NCBI GenBank assembly: GCA_016219005.1
Contig: JACRCN010000041.1
Location: 1-64,000, forward strand
Reading direction: 5' to 3'
DNA from: Deltaproteobacteria bacterium
Lineage (GTDB): Bacteria; Desulfobacterota; Desulfobacteria; Desulfobacterales; SpSt-501
DNA: 64,000 nt
The notes under the pieces are model-generated. The model saw nothing but the letters and a program-made list of their open reading frames with translations, did not search any database and was not told the origin of the DNA. Both the position numbers and the translations under genes were made by a program. This document shows, one piece after another, positions 27,815-36,094 of the stretch (its first letter is position 1; every line of letters starts with the position of its first letter).

Positions 27815-28588
27815 ATGAAGTCTTCCAGCAAACCGCAGAATCTGTTTTCCACGGTCACACCCCGAAAAATACCGGATGTCGTCTACAAGCAGTTGGTCTC
27901 CCTGATCGCCAACGGCCGGTTGAAGCCAGGAGAAAGACTGCCCTCCGAGCGGGACATGGCCGCGGACATGGGAGTCAGCCGGCAGTCCATCCGCGAGGCC
28001 ATCAACAAAGCCCGCACCGTGGGCCTCATCGATGTCAGGCAGGGCGGCGGAACCATCGTGGTGTCATCGGTCAAAGAACACCTGAAAACACCGCTTGCCA
28101 TCATCCTGGAGGAGCAGGCTGAGAAAATTTTAGGGTTTCTCGACATCCGTAAACTGTTTGAAACCTGGTGTGCCGAGAAAGCCGCCGTTGCTGCCAAACC
28201 CGCCGACTTGCGCGCGATGCTGGATCTGCTGCAAAGAATGGAAAAGCTTCAGCCCGGGGAGGCCGCCTGGGAAAAAGCGGATTTGAGCTTCCACTCCGCC
28301 ATTGCCGCGGCTTCGCACAATGTGATTGCGATTCATATCATGGAAGCGCTCAGAGCCAGTTTCAACAGCTATTTCAAAGCCAAAAAATTCGCCTTGGGAC
28401 CGGAACGCAAGGATTTGCTGCACCGGCAGCACCAAGGCATTTTCATGGCGATCAAACAGAAAAGCCAGCAGGCGGCTAAGACCCGGATGATGGAACACCT
28501 GGAATACGTGGAAGACGTGATTCGTCGAGACTTCTTGAAGCCCAGACGCAAACGCAGTCATCCTTCGGCTGCCGTTGCATCGAAATGA
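27815..28588 (+). CDS. GntR-family regulator, FadR subfamily (FCD domain)
   Basis: 257 residues. An N-terminal winged helix (GERLPSERDMAADMGVSRQSIREAI, DVRQGGGTIV) is followed by an all-helical FCD effector domain. Its likely metal and ligand His residues lie in LSFHSAIAAASHN and HRQHQGIF. FadR-subfamily proteins respond to hydroxyacids and sugar acids. It heads the second TTT operon (30 bases to tctB) and faces the Gfo/Idh/MocA gene; it probably represses both until the substrate is present. No clear operator could be fixed in 27657-27814. Confidence 0.88.
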   Translation: MKSSSKPQNLFSTVTPRKIPDVVYKQLVSLIANGRLKPGERLPSERDMAADMGVSRQSIREAINKARTVGLIDVRQGGGTIVVSSVKEHLKTPLAIILEEQAEKILGFLDIRKLFETWCAEKAAVAAKPADLRAMLDLLQRMEKLQPGEAAWEKADLSFHSAIAAASHNVIAIHIMEALRASFNSYFKAKKFALGPERKDLLHRQHQGIFMAIKQKSQQAAKTRMMEHLEYVEDVIRRDFLKPRRKRSHPSAAVASK

Positions 28589-28617
28589 GCTGACCCTGCG
28601 TTCAAGGGTGACAGGCC

Positions 28618-29082
28618 GTGTATAGAAACGATGCCTTGGGCGGGGCCCTCATCTTTCTTTTTGGCGCTCTGACCGTTTATCTCTCCCTGAAGATGCCCCT
28701 CGGTACGTTCCGGGCGGCCGGCCCCGGCCTGTTTCCTTTGTGTCTGGGGATTCTCCTGTTGGTGCTTTCATCGATTTTCACACTCGCGACGGGGTTGCGT
28801 CTTCGCCAAGACGAAAGGCGGGAGGGAAAACCTGCGGAGGGCACAGGTTCGGTAAAACCGGTGCTCGGCTTCATGGCGGTTATCGCTTTTGCAGCCGGTT
28901 TCCTGGAACACCTGGGTTACGCGCCGACGGCATCCATAGTGGTCATGGCGCTTCTGCAAATCCTGGGCGGCTCCTACTGGCGCCGTAATCTGGTCATCTC
29001 GCTGGCGGCCGGCGCGGTTTCCCACTTTCTTTTCGTGCGGTGGCTGCAGATCCCGTTTCCACAGGGGGTGCTGGGCTTGTAG
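28618..29082 (+). CDS. tctB: TTT small membrane subunit TctB (system 2)
   Basis: 154 residues from a GTG. Four hydrophobic segments are visible, with the typical PGLFPLCLGILLLVLS stretch after the first and a polar linker around residues 60-80. Follows the FadR-type gene and precedes tctA. The 167-base gap to tctA is filled by a MITE-like inverted repeat, unusual for an operon in which these two genes are normally adjacent. Confidence 0.85.
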   Translation: MYRNDALGGALIFLFGALTVYLSLKMPLGTFRAAGPGLFPLCLGILLLVLSSIFTLATGLRLRQDERREGKPAEGTGSVKPVLGFMAVIAFAAGFLEHLGYAPTASIVVMALLQILGGSYWRRNLVISLAAGAVSHFLFVRWLQIPFPQGVLGL

Positions 29083-29083
29083 G

Positions 29084-29210
29084 GGATGACTTCGTAGGAA
29101 GCCCAATTTCGGCGTTGCGCTTCACCCCGCAGTCGCTGCGGCGTACTGAGAGTACGCCTCGCTTCGCGAGATTCGCGCGCCTTGAACTTGGGCTTCCTAT
29201 GAAGTCATCC
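29084..29210. repeat. MITE-like inverted repeat element between tctB and tctA
   Basis: Two 23-base arms, 29084-29106 and 29188-29210, are inverted copies differing at one position. Inside them, GGCGTACT-GAG-AGTACGCC (29140-29158) forms a perfect hairpin. The interior includes CGCTTCGCGAGATTCGCGCG-like palindromic DNA. The element encodes nothing and has the size and symmetry of a non-autonomous mobile repeat. In RNA it would form a long hairpin between two co-transcribed genes. Confidence 0.8.
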
Positions 29211-29249
29211 GATCAGGCTTTTTGTTGCGGGATCATCATGGAGTAGCTC

Positions 29250-30782
29250 ATGCTGGAATCGCTCCAACAGCTTGCCGGCGGGTTCGGGATCGCAACAACG
29301 CTCCCCAACCTTTTTTATTGCCTGACAGGAGCCATCGTGGGCACCTTGATCGGCGTTCTGCCGGGGATCGGCCCGATTGCCGGGATTGCCCTGCTGATTC
29401 CCGCGACTTTCAGCCTGAACCCGACCTCGGCGATTATCATGCTGGCCGGGATCTACTACGGGGCGATGTACGGTGGGTCCACCACCTCCATCCTCCTTAA
29501 TGTGCCCGGCGAGACGGCTTCGGTCATCACCTGCATCGACGGGTACCGCATGGCCCAGAAGGGCCGGGCCGGGCCGGCGCTGGCGATCTGTGCCATCGGC
29601 TCCTTCATTGCAGGCAGCATCGGGCTCCTCGGCCTGGTGGCGTTCGCCCCCCCCTTGGCCCGGGCGGCGCTGGCCTTCGGTCCGGCGGAATACTTCTCCC
29701 TCATGGTGTTCGGTTTTATCGTCCTGAGCAATGTGACCGGGGCCTCTCTGCTCAAATCGCTGATGATGGCACTGATCGGCTTGATTATCGGCACGATCGG
29801 CCTCGATCCGGTCAAGGGCGATGCCCGCTTCACCTTCGGCTCCATGTCGCTTTTGAGCGGAATTGAGTTCGTGGCCGTGGCCATCGGGCTCTTTGGCATC
29901 GGGGAGGTCCTCTCCAACGTTGAGAAAACCGCGGTACTGCTCGATGGAAAGGTGCTGGTTCCGAGGTTGCGGGAGCTTTTCCCCAGCTTGGAGGATCTGC
30001 GGAAATCCATCAAGGCCATGCTGAGGGGAACCTTGATCGGGTTCGGTGTCGGCCTGGTCCCCGGGCCTGCGCCGGTCATCGCCACCTATGCCGCCTACAT
30101 GGCCGAAAAACGGATCTCGAAGCACCCCGAGGAGTTCGGACAAGGGGCGATCGAGGGTGTCGCCGGCCCCGAGTCGGCCAACAACGCCGCCTGCCAAGCG
30201 GCCTTCATCCCGCTTTTCGTCTTGGGCATCCCCTTTGCCCCGCCCACGGCGATCCTGCTCGGTGCTTTGCTCATCCATGGAGTGACCCCCGGTCCCATGA
30301 TGATCAAGGAAAGCCCCGAGCTTTTCTGGGGGGTGATCGCCAGCATGTACATCGGCAACTTCATCCTGCTGCTGCTCAACCTCCCTTTCGTCCCGCTGTT
30401 CGCGAACATTCTGCGCATCCAGAAACGAATACTGCTGCCCCTGGTCATCCTCTTTTGCATCACCGGGATGTATTCCGTGAACAACTCGGTTTTCGACATC
30501 TGGGTGATGCTGCTGTTCGGCGGGATCGGGTTCATGGCCGGCAAGGGGAAGTTCGAGGGGGCACCCCTGCTGCTGGGGTTGGTGCTCGGGCCGCGGATGG
30601 AGGTAGCCTTCCGGCAGTCCCTGATGATCTCGCATGGCGATTTCAGCACCTTCGCGGACCGTCCCATCTCTTTGGCATTTCTCCTGGCGACGGCCCTTTT
30701 TCTCATCATCCCCATTTTTCGACTCGGCCTCAAACGGCCGGGGAAAGGAGGTGCGTCCAAAGGTCCAGCGCCGACAAACTGA
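29250..30782 (+). CDS. tctA: TTT large membrane subunit TctA (system 2)
   Basis: 510 residues, about 11-12 membrane segments. Diagnostic stretches are GVLPGIGPIAGIALLIP, YYGAMYGGSTTSILLN and the second glycine motif FGVGLVPGPAPVIATY. Pairs with TctB upstream and TctC downstream. More divergent from the other two TctA proteins here than they are from each other, suggesting a different substrate. Confidence 0.93.
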   Translation: MLESLQQLAGGFGIATTLPNLFYCLTGAIVGTLIGVLPGIGPIAGIALLIPATFSLNPTSAIIMLAGIYYGAMYGGSTTSILLNVPGETASVITCIDGYRMAQKGRAGPALAICAIGSFIAGSIGLLGLVAFAPPLARAALAFGPAEYFSLMVFGFIVLSNVTGASLLKSLMMALIGLIIGTIGLDPVKGDARFTFGSMSLLSGIEFVAVAIGLFGIGEVLSNVEKTAVLLDGKVLVPRLRELFPSLEDLRKSIKAMLRGTLIGFGVGLVPGPAPVIATYAAYMAEKRISKHPEEFGQGAIEGVAGPESANNAACQAAFIPLFVLGIPFAPPTAILLGALLIHGVTPGPMMIKESPELFWGVIASMYIGNFILLLLNLPFVPLFANILRIQKRILLPLVILFCITGMYSVNNSVFDIWVMLLFGGIGFMAGKGKFEGAPLLLGLVLGPRMEVAFRQSLMISHGDFSTFADRPISLAFLLATALFLIIPIFRLGLKRPGKGGASKGPAPTN

Positions 30783-30845
30783 AAAGCCGTGCCGTGTGCT
30801 GAGAACACTCACCTGTGCGGCGAAACGTTTAATAAGGAGGCCCTT

Positions 30846-31793
30846 ATGCTGAAACGATTGTCAGCCATCCTGTTCGTTTTTTTCGTGGCGGGGAGCATCC
30901 CCGTGCATGCCGCCGACTTTCCGACCAAGGAAGTCCAAGTCATCATCCCCTGGGCGGCCGGCGGTGCGACCGACCTGATTTTCCGGGCCCTGGGGGCTAC
31001 CGCAGGCAAATACCTGAACAAGGCGGTGGTGGTCGTCAACCGGCCGGGCGGCGGCGGCGCGGTGGGCTACACCGACGGCATGAAAGCCAAACCGGACGGC
31101 TACATGCTCACGGCGGCAGTGACACCGCTCTGCATTCTGCCCCACCAGACCGCCACGGCCTTCACCTACAAAGACTTCGAGCCCATCCTGAACGTCGTCA
31201 GCGACCCCTCCATGCTCCTGGTGCGTTCCGACGCCCCTTGGAAAGACCTGCGTGAGTTCGTCGATTACGCCAAAAAAAATCCGGACATGATCACGGTCGG
31301 AAACTCCGGAGCGGGCGGCGGGGTGCACCTGGTGGCGCTGGCCTTTGAGAACGCCGCCGGCATCAAGTTGAACCACATCCCCTTTTCAGGCGGCGGGCCG
31401 TCGGTTACGGCTTTGCTGGGAGGCCACGTCAATGCGGTCTCGGTGACGCCGCCCGAAGGCATTCCTCAGATCAAGGCCGGTCAATTGAAGATCATGGCCC
31501 TTTTTGCAGACAAGCGGCTGGCCATGTTCCCGGATGTGCCGACGGTCAAGGACCAGGGCATCAACTTCAGCATGGGAATGTGGCGGGGGCTCGCCGCGCC
31601 AAAGGGCACGCCGCAGGATGTGATCCGGAAGTTGAATGAAAGTTTCAAGAAAGCCATGGACGACCCCGAATTCCAGGCCAAGGCGAAAGAGATGTCGGTC
31701 ATCCTTTCCTACCTCGGGTCGAAGGACTTCGGCGCATTGATGGCCAAGGACGATGAATTCTTCGGGAAGTTGATCAAAGAAATGAAGAAGTGA
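30846..31793 (+). CDS. tctC: TTT substrate-binding protein TctC (system 2)
   Basis: 315 residues from the ATG at 30846 (AAGGAGG). Signal peptide MLKRLSAILFVFFVAGS, cleaved near VHA-AD. Bug-family features include PWAAGGATDLIFRALG in the carboxylate-binding loop, NRPGGGGAVGY, and LGGHVNAVSVTPPEG. Supplies the TctAB permease encoded just upstream. An orphan TRAP-type binding protein follows 23 bases later, so two binding proteins of different classes share the operon. Confidence 0.92.
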   Translation: MLKRLSAILFVFFVAGSIPVHAADFPTKEVQVIIPWAAGGATDLIFRALGATAGKYLNKAVVVVNRPGGGGAVGYTDGMKAKPDGYMLTAAVTPLCILPHQTATAFTYKDFEPILNVVSDPSMLLVRSDAPWKDLREFVDYAKKNPDMITVGNSGAGGGVHLVALAFENAAGIKLNHIPFSGGGPSVTALLGGHVNAVSVTPPEGIPQIKAGQLKIMALFADKRLAMFPDVPTVKDQGINFSMGMWRGLAAPKGTPQDVIRKLNESFKKAMDDPEFQAKAKEMSVILSYLGSKDFGALMAKDDEFFGKLIKEMKK

Positions 31794-31816
31794 TGTCCAC
31801 CTGAAAGGAGGGCGCC

Positions 31817-32812
31817 ATGAAGAGTTCCAAGATCGTTATTCTGGCGATGCTGGCGGCCGTCTGCAGTTGGGTCTGCGGCTGTGCCGGCACGGGCCCGACG
31901 GCCACGCCGGAAAAAAAGACCACCATCCGCTGGGCGAGCCCCTTCAAACCCGGCCACACCCTCGTTGAAACGGGGAACAAGTTCAAAGAGATCCTCGAAA
32001 AAGGCAGCGGCGGACGCTTGCGGGTGGAAGTTCAGGCCGGCGTGGGGTCCGAGGAGGAGATCAACGACTGGTGCAGCCAGGGGAAGGTGGAGATGCAGGC
32101 GACCGGCGGGCGGCCGCTCGAGGTCTCCGCACCTCAGTATTTTTTCTTTAATGCCCCGTATGTCATGAAAGATTTCGATCACTTCATGCGGGTCTGGCAG
32201 GGTTCCCTGGGCAAGCAGGCCCGTGAGCTCGTCGAGAAGAAAGGCAACCAGAAGTATCTCGGCATCGTTTACCGGGGGCTGCGGCAGACCACTTCCAAGA
32301 AACCGCTCTACACACCGGCCGATTTCTACATGCTGAAGCTGCGACTTCCGACCGTCAAGACCTGGATCGCAGTATGGAAGGAGATCGGCACGGATCCGGT
32401 TCCGATCCCGCTGCCGGACCTCTACGCGTCGCTCAAGGACGGCAAGGCCCAGGCCTCGGAAGGGGATCTGCCGCAGATCGCCTCGTTCAAGCTGAACGAG
32501 GTGCAGAATTACCTGACGATGACCAATCACCTGGTGCAGACCGGCGGAATTCTGATCAACAAGATCTTTTTCGAAGGGCTGCCGAAGGCAGATCAGGATC
32601 TGATCGTGAAAACGGTTGCACAGGCAGCGGACTGGGCCAACGAGGGGATCAAGAAAGAGGAGAAAAAGCTGCTGATCGGGCTCCAGCGCAAGGGGATGCA
32701 GGTGGTGATACCGGATGCGGACTCTCTCCGGGAAAAGGGCAAGCCCGCCGTAGAGCAGCTTTTCAAGACGGAGTGGCCGGTGACGACGTGGGCGGAAGTT
32801 CTGGCCCAGTAG
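31817..32812 (+). CDS. DctP-family (TRAP-type) binding lipoprotein without its own permease
   Basis: 331 residues behind a GAAAGGAGG site. The signal sequence ends in a lipobox-like WVCGC-AG, so lipidation near Cys22 is likely. The body has the DctP fold: IRWASPFKPGHTLVETGNKF, YFFFNAPYVM, the Arg segment MLKLRLPTVKTW and PDLYASLKDGKAQASEGD. No DctQ/DctM genes lie in this operon. It may feed the TTT permease, act as a sensor or scavenger for the M24 protein, or use a permease elsewhere. Confidence 0.83.
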   Translation: MKSSKIVILAMLAAVCSWVCGCAGTGPTATPEKKTTIRWASPFKPGHTLVETGNKFKEILEKGSGGRLRVEVQAGVGSEEEINDWCSQGKVEMQATGGRPLEVSAPQYFFFNAPYVMKDFDHFMRVWQGSLGKQARELVEKKGNQKYLGIVYRGLRQTTSKKPLYTPADFYMLKLRLPTVKTWIAVWKEIGTDPVPIPLPDLYASLKDGKAQASEGDLPQIASFKLNEVQNYLTMTNHLVQTGGILINKIFFEGLPKADQDLIVKTVAQAADWANEGIKKEEKKLLIGLQRKGMQVVIPDADSLREKGKPAVEQLFKTEWPVTTWAEVLAQ

Positions 32813-32822
32813 AGGGGAGCCT

Positions 32823-33929
32823 ATGGCGAGCAGCGATGAAATCCGCGAAAAGGAACGCAGGGTCAGGGAGTTCATGGGGTCAAAGGGCCTGAAGGCACTG
32901 CTCCTCAAGCGGCAGGCCAATTTTTCATGGATGACGGGCGGCGGCCTGAACCTCGTGGGAATCGCCACCGAGATGGGGGTCGCCTCCCTTTTGATCACGG
33001 CGAGCTCAAAATTCGTCGTGTGCAGCAACATCGAGGCTCCGCGCATGGCCAGGGAGGAAAAGCTTGAGGAGCAGGGATATGCGCTCGCCACTTTCCCCTG
33101 GCACGAAGACTCGGAGGCGGTCGTGATCAAGAAACTGGCGGGGAAGGGAAAGATCGGATGCGATGCAGGCTTCCCCGAAGCCGAGGTGTTGGCGGAAGAC
33201 ATTGCGCGGCTGCGCTATTCCCTCACGCCGGAGGAAGTCGAACGCTACCGTTGGCTGGGGGAGCGGGTCTCGATGGGGTTGGAAAAGACGATGCTGGAAG
33301 CCCGCCGCGGGGAAAAGGAGTCGGAAGTTGTCGCCCGGCTCTGCGGCGAGCTCTGGAAAGACCGCATCGATCCGATCACGCTCATGTCCGCCGCCGACGA
33401 CCGGGTGTCGAACTTCCGGCATCCCATCCCCACGGAGCGGCAAGTCGAAAAGTATCTCATGGTCTCGGTGAACGCGCGGAAATGGGGGCTGATCGTCTCC
33501 CTGACGCGATTCCTTTACTTTGGGAAGCTTCCGGACGATCTGAGACAAAAGTATCTGGCCAACGTGCAAATTGACAGCGCCTTCATGGCGGCCACCCGAC
33601 CCGGTGTGCCGGCACGGGACGTTCTCACACAGGGTATCGAGGCCTATCGGGCCCAGGGGTATCCGGACGAATGGAAACTCCACCACCAGGGCGGATCCAT
33701 CGGCTACACCGGCCGGGACTACCGCACGAATTTCCAGACCCCGGACATCATTCAGGATAACCAGGGCTTCACCTGGAACCCCTCCATCACCGGGACGAAA
33801 TCCGAGGACACGATCCTTGCCACCGGGAAGGGGCCGGAGCCGATCACGCGCCCTGTCCTGTATCCTGTCCTGACGGTGGAGGCGGGAGGCAGATCTTTCA
33901 CACGTCCGGCGGTGCTTGAGTTATCCTAG
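32823..33929 (+). CDS. M24 (pita-bread) family protein with a degraded metal site
   Basis: 368 residues. The N-terminal creatinase-type domain (residues 1-130) and C-terminal pita-bread domain are present. Expected metal ligands of aminopeptidase P/prolidase are largely replaced. The VDxG Asp is Asn217 (SVNARK), the SDxTRT Asp is Ser226 (VSLTRF), and the ExG Glu is Asn319 (WNPSIT). His200 (NFRHP), His287-288 (LHHQGGSIGY) and Glu328 remain. Metal-independent creatinase is a precedent for a hydrolase with such losses. It is the last gene of the TTT operon, so it may act on the imported compound. Not a normal Xaa-Pro peptidase. Confidence 0.78.
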   Translation: MASSDEIREKERRVREFMGSKGLKALLLKRQANFSWMTGGGLNLVGIATEMGVASLLITASSKFVVCSNIEAPRMAREEKLEEQGYALATFPWHEDSEAVVIKKLAGKGKIGCDAGFPEAEVLAEDIARLRYSLTPEEVERYRWLGERVSMGLEKTMLEARRGEKESEVVARLCGELWKDRIDPITLMSAADDRVSNFRHPIPTERQVEKYLMVSVNARKWGLIVSLTRFLYFGKLPDDLRQKYLANVQIDSAFMAATRPGVPARDVLTQGIEAYRAQGYPDEWKLHHQGGSIGYTGRDYRTNFQTPDIIQDNQGFTWNPSITGTKSEDTILATGKGPEPITRPVLYPVLTVEAGGRSFTRPAVLELS

Positions 33930-33960
33930 GTTCGCGTCCTAACCGGGGAGGGCAGGAGCT

Positions 33961-33980
33961 AAGCCGGTTTCCACCGGCTT
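33961..33980 (+). terminator. terminator-like hairpin after the second TTT operon
   Basis: AAGCCGGT (33961-33968) and ACCGGCTT (33973-33980) form a perfect 8-bp stem with a TTCC tetraloop, 31 bases after the M24 gene. Only a loose T-rich stretch follows, so termination may be partial. Confidence 0.55.
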
Positions 33981-34026
33981 CATTTCACTTGACTTGTTTT
34001 GTTATTTGAAATAAATAAATGTCAGT

Positions 34027-34043
34027 GTTTCATCTAATGAAAC
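34027..34043. promoter_or_regulatory. IclR-type operator candidate before the second TRAP unit
   Basis: GTTTCAT-CTA-ATGAAAC is a perfect 17-bp palindrome ending 16 bases before the IclR start codon. Another short palindrome, TTATTT-G-AAATAA, lies at 34002-34014. The position suits autoregulation. Confidence 0.5.
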
Positions 34044-34059
34044 TATTTCCTCTGGGCTT

Positions 34060-34890
34060 ATGGATGCCAGCCGCGCCTATCAATCCCTCGAACGCGGGTT
34101 GCGGGTGATCGAAGCCATCGCCGATGCGGATGGATCGGCGACGGTTTCGGCCATCGCACGCAAGACCGGACTGCCTCGGAGCACTGCCCACCATCTCCTG
34201 CGTGCGCTCGTTGAATTTGGCTATTTGGTGCAGGATGAGGGTACGCGTACCTACATGCTCTCGCATAAACTCTTCCGCCTCACGGGGCGTACCTGGACCC
34301 GGGGGCAACTGGCCGAGATCGCAGCGCCTTTTCTGGAGGAGTTGAGCCGCCGCACGGGTGAAGGTACGAGTCTTGCGGTGCTGAGGGATGGTATCGTCAC
34401 CGTCGTGGCGAAGCGCGAGCCCGAAGGCCCCGTGCGCGTGGTCCAGGAGATCGGGGCCCTGCGGCCGGTTTACTGCACGGCCGTCGGCAAGGCCCTCGCG
34501 GCGTGGCTGCCCGCGCGAGAGCTCGAAGGCATCATCCGCCGCAGCGTCTTCACGCGCATGACGCCCAATACCATCACGTCGGCCGCCGCCCTCCGCTTGG
34601 AGTTGGCCCACATCCGCGCAAGCGGCTTTGCCTTTGACAACGAGGAGCACAGCCAGGGCATCCGTTGCCTGGCAACCCCGGTGCGTGATCACTCCGGTGC
34701 CATTCGCGCCTCGCTCTGCGTCGTCGGCCCGAAAAATCATTTGCCCAGGCGGCGTCTGCCGGAACTCCGCCAGGCGCTTGCAGCCGTGGCCTCCGAGTTT
34801 TCAGCGCGTCTTGGGCATACGTCGATCGAAGGACTCAGGTGCAGCTCAACAGAGAAACGAGTCATCGCCGAACCCGCAGCATTGCGTTAA
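34060..34890 (+). CDS. IclR-family transcriptional regulator (second)
   Basis: 276 residues. Winged helix (VSAIARKTGLPRSTAHHLLRALVEFGYLV) and IclR effector domain (PVYCTAVGKALAAWLP, FDNEEHSQGIRCLATPVRD) are complete. Sits 96 bases upstream of a dctP gene on the same strand, so it most likely controls the dctPQM-SDR unit and itself via the palindrome at 34027-34043. Effector unknown. Confidence 0.89.
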   Translation: MDASRAYQSLERGLRVIEAIADADGSATVSAIARKTGLPRSTAHHLLRALVEFGYLVQDEGTRTYMLSHKLFRLTGRTWTRGQLAEIAAPFLEELSRRTGEGTSLAVLRDGIVTVVAKREPEGPVRVVQEIGALRPVYCTAVGKALAAWLPARELEGIIRRSVFTRMTPNTITSAAALRLELAHIRASGFAFDNEEHSQGIRCLATPVRDHSGAIRASLCVVGPKNHLPRRRLPELRQALAAVASEFSARLGHTSIEGLRCSSTEKRVIAEPAALR

Positions 34891-34986
34891 GACGACATGC
34901 AGAAAGGAGGGCAGCAAACGTCACGCAGCCAGCATCAATTTCCCGAATCTCGAGCAAGACGACCATACTTGAAAAGGAGAATTGCC

Positions 34987-35979
34987 ATGAAGACCGCGAA
35001 AAGAGTTCTAATGGCCGCGATGCTGATCCTTTTTTCCTTGGCTTTCATCGCCATCCCGGCGTCGGCGCAAAAGTACGTCTTGAAATTCAACCATGTCCTG
35101 GGGCCTTCGGAGCCCTATCATCAGGGCTTCCTGAATTGGTCCAAGGCCGTCGAGGAAAAGACCAAGGGCGGATTGAAAATCGAGGTTTTCCACAGCGCAC
35201 AACTGGGCGTTGAAGAGGACATCATCGAACAAATCCGCCAGGGAGCCAACATCGGCCAGAACACCGACTCCGCCCGGATGGGCAACTATGTCCCCGGGAT
35301 CGCCATCATGAACGGCCCCTATTTCGCCGAGAATCTCGAGGAAGTCGCCAAGCTTAGGGATGCCCCCACCGTTAAACTATGGCTCGACGAACTGGCCACC
35401 AAGAACGGGATAAAGGTTCTGTCCTTCGGCTGGGTCCAAGGCTACAGGCACTTCTTCACCAACAAGCCGGTCAAGAACCCGGACGATCTGAAAGGACTGC
35501 GCATCCGCACTCCGCCCGCGCCCATCTGGCAGGAATCCGTCCGCGCTCTCGGGGCGACACCAGTGGCGCTTCCCTTCGGTGAAATGTATCCGGCTCTCCA
35601 GCAGAAAGTCATCGACGGCGTTGAACTGGTGTACAACAACATCCCCGGCGGCCGCTTCTACGAGGTGCTCAAGTACGTGTCCGAGACCCGGCACATCATG
35701 CTGATCAATTTCGAGGTCATCAGTGCGAAATATTTCAACAGCCTGCCGCCGGAATACCAGAAGATCCTTGTCGAGGAATGCGACAAGGCCGGCATGGAAA
35801 CCTCGAAAGTGATCTTCGAAAAGGAGAAAGAAGTCAAAAAACTGCTTCTGGAAAAAGGCATGATAGCCGTGGACGGGGTCGACATCGCCGCCTTCAAGAA
35901 AGCCGGTGACAAAGCCTACGACGTCCTGAAAATTTCCGAAGCCAAAGACAAGGTGCACAAGGAAATCGGCAAGAAATAG
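34987..35979 (+). CDS. dctP: TRAP solute-binding protein DctP (second system)
   Basis: 330 residues from the ATG at 34987 with AAAAGGAG. Signal peptide ends near ASA-QK (residue 25). DctP features include LKFNHVLGPSEPYHQGF, the Arg-bearing LKGLRIRTPPAPIWQES, and YPALQQKVIDGVELVYNN. Paired with DctQM downstream. A very stable hairpin immediately after the stop probably protects its mRNA or reduces read-through. Confidence 0.92.
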   Translation: MKTAKRVLMAAMLILFSLAFIAIPASAQKYVLKFNHVLGPSEPYHQGFLNWSKAVEEKTKGGLKIEVFHSAQLGVEEDIIEQIRQGANIGQNTDSARMGNYVPGIAIMNGPYFAENLEEVAKLRDAPTVKLWLDELATKNGIKVLSFGWVQGYRHFFTNKPVKNPDDLKGLRIRTPPAPIWQESVRALGATPVALPFGEMYPALQQKVIDGVELVYNNIPGGRFYEVLKYVSETRHIMLINFEVISAKYFNSLPPEYQKILVEECDKAGMETSKVIFEKEKEVKKLLLEKGMIAVDGVDIAAFKKAGDKAYDVLKISEAKDKVHKEIGKK

Positions 35980-35992
35980 CGAATTCTGCGAT

Positions 35993-36045
35993 CGGTTGGA
36001 ACCGTGGGCCGGCCCATCGGCCGGAATGACCCACGGTTCCAACCG
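35993..36045 (+). terminator. large hairpin between dctP and dctQ of the second TRAP operon
   Basis: CGGTTGGAACCGTGGG (35993-36008) is perfectly complementary to 36030-36045; within the loop CCGGCC-CATC-GGCCGG forms an inner stem. No T-run follows. It starts 14 bases after the dctP stop and is likely an mRNA stabiliser or attenuator giving more binding protein than permease. Confidence 0.65.
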
Positions 36046-36094
36046 GAATTTCTATCGGGTACTCAGCCTGCCCGATCGACCGGGAAAACCGCTG

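Noticed and set aside
29205-30812. 535-codon minus-strand frame opposite tctA
   Set aside because: Its product is an Asp/Gln/Arg-rich string without domains, a mirror of the hydrophobic TctA codons on the other strand.
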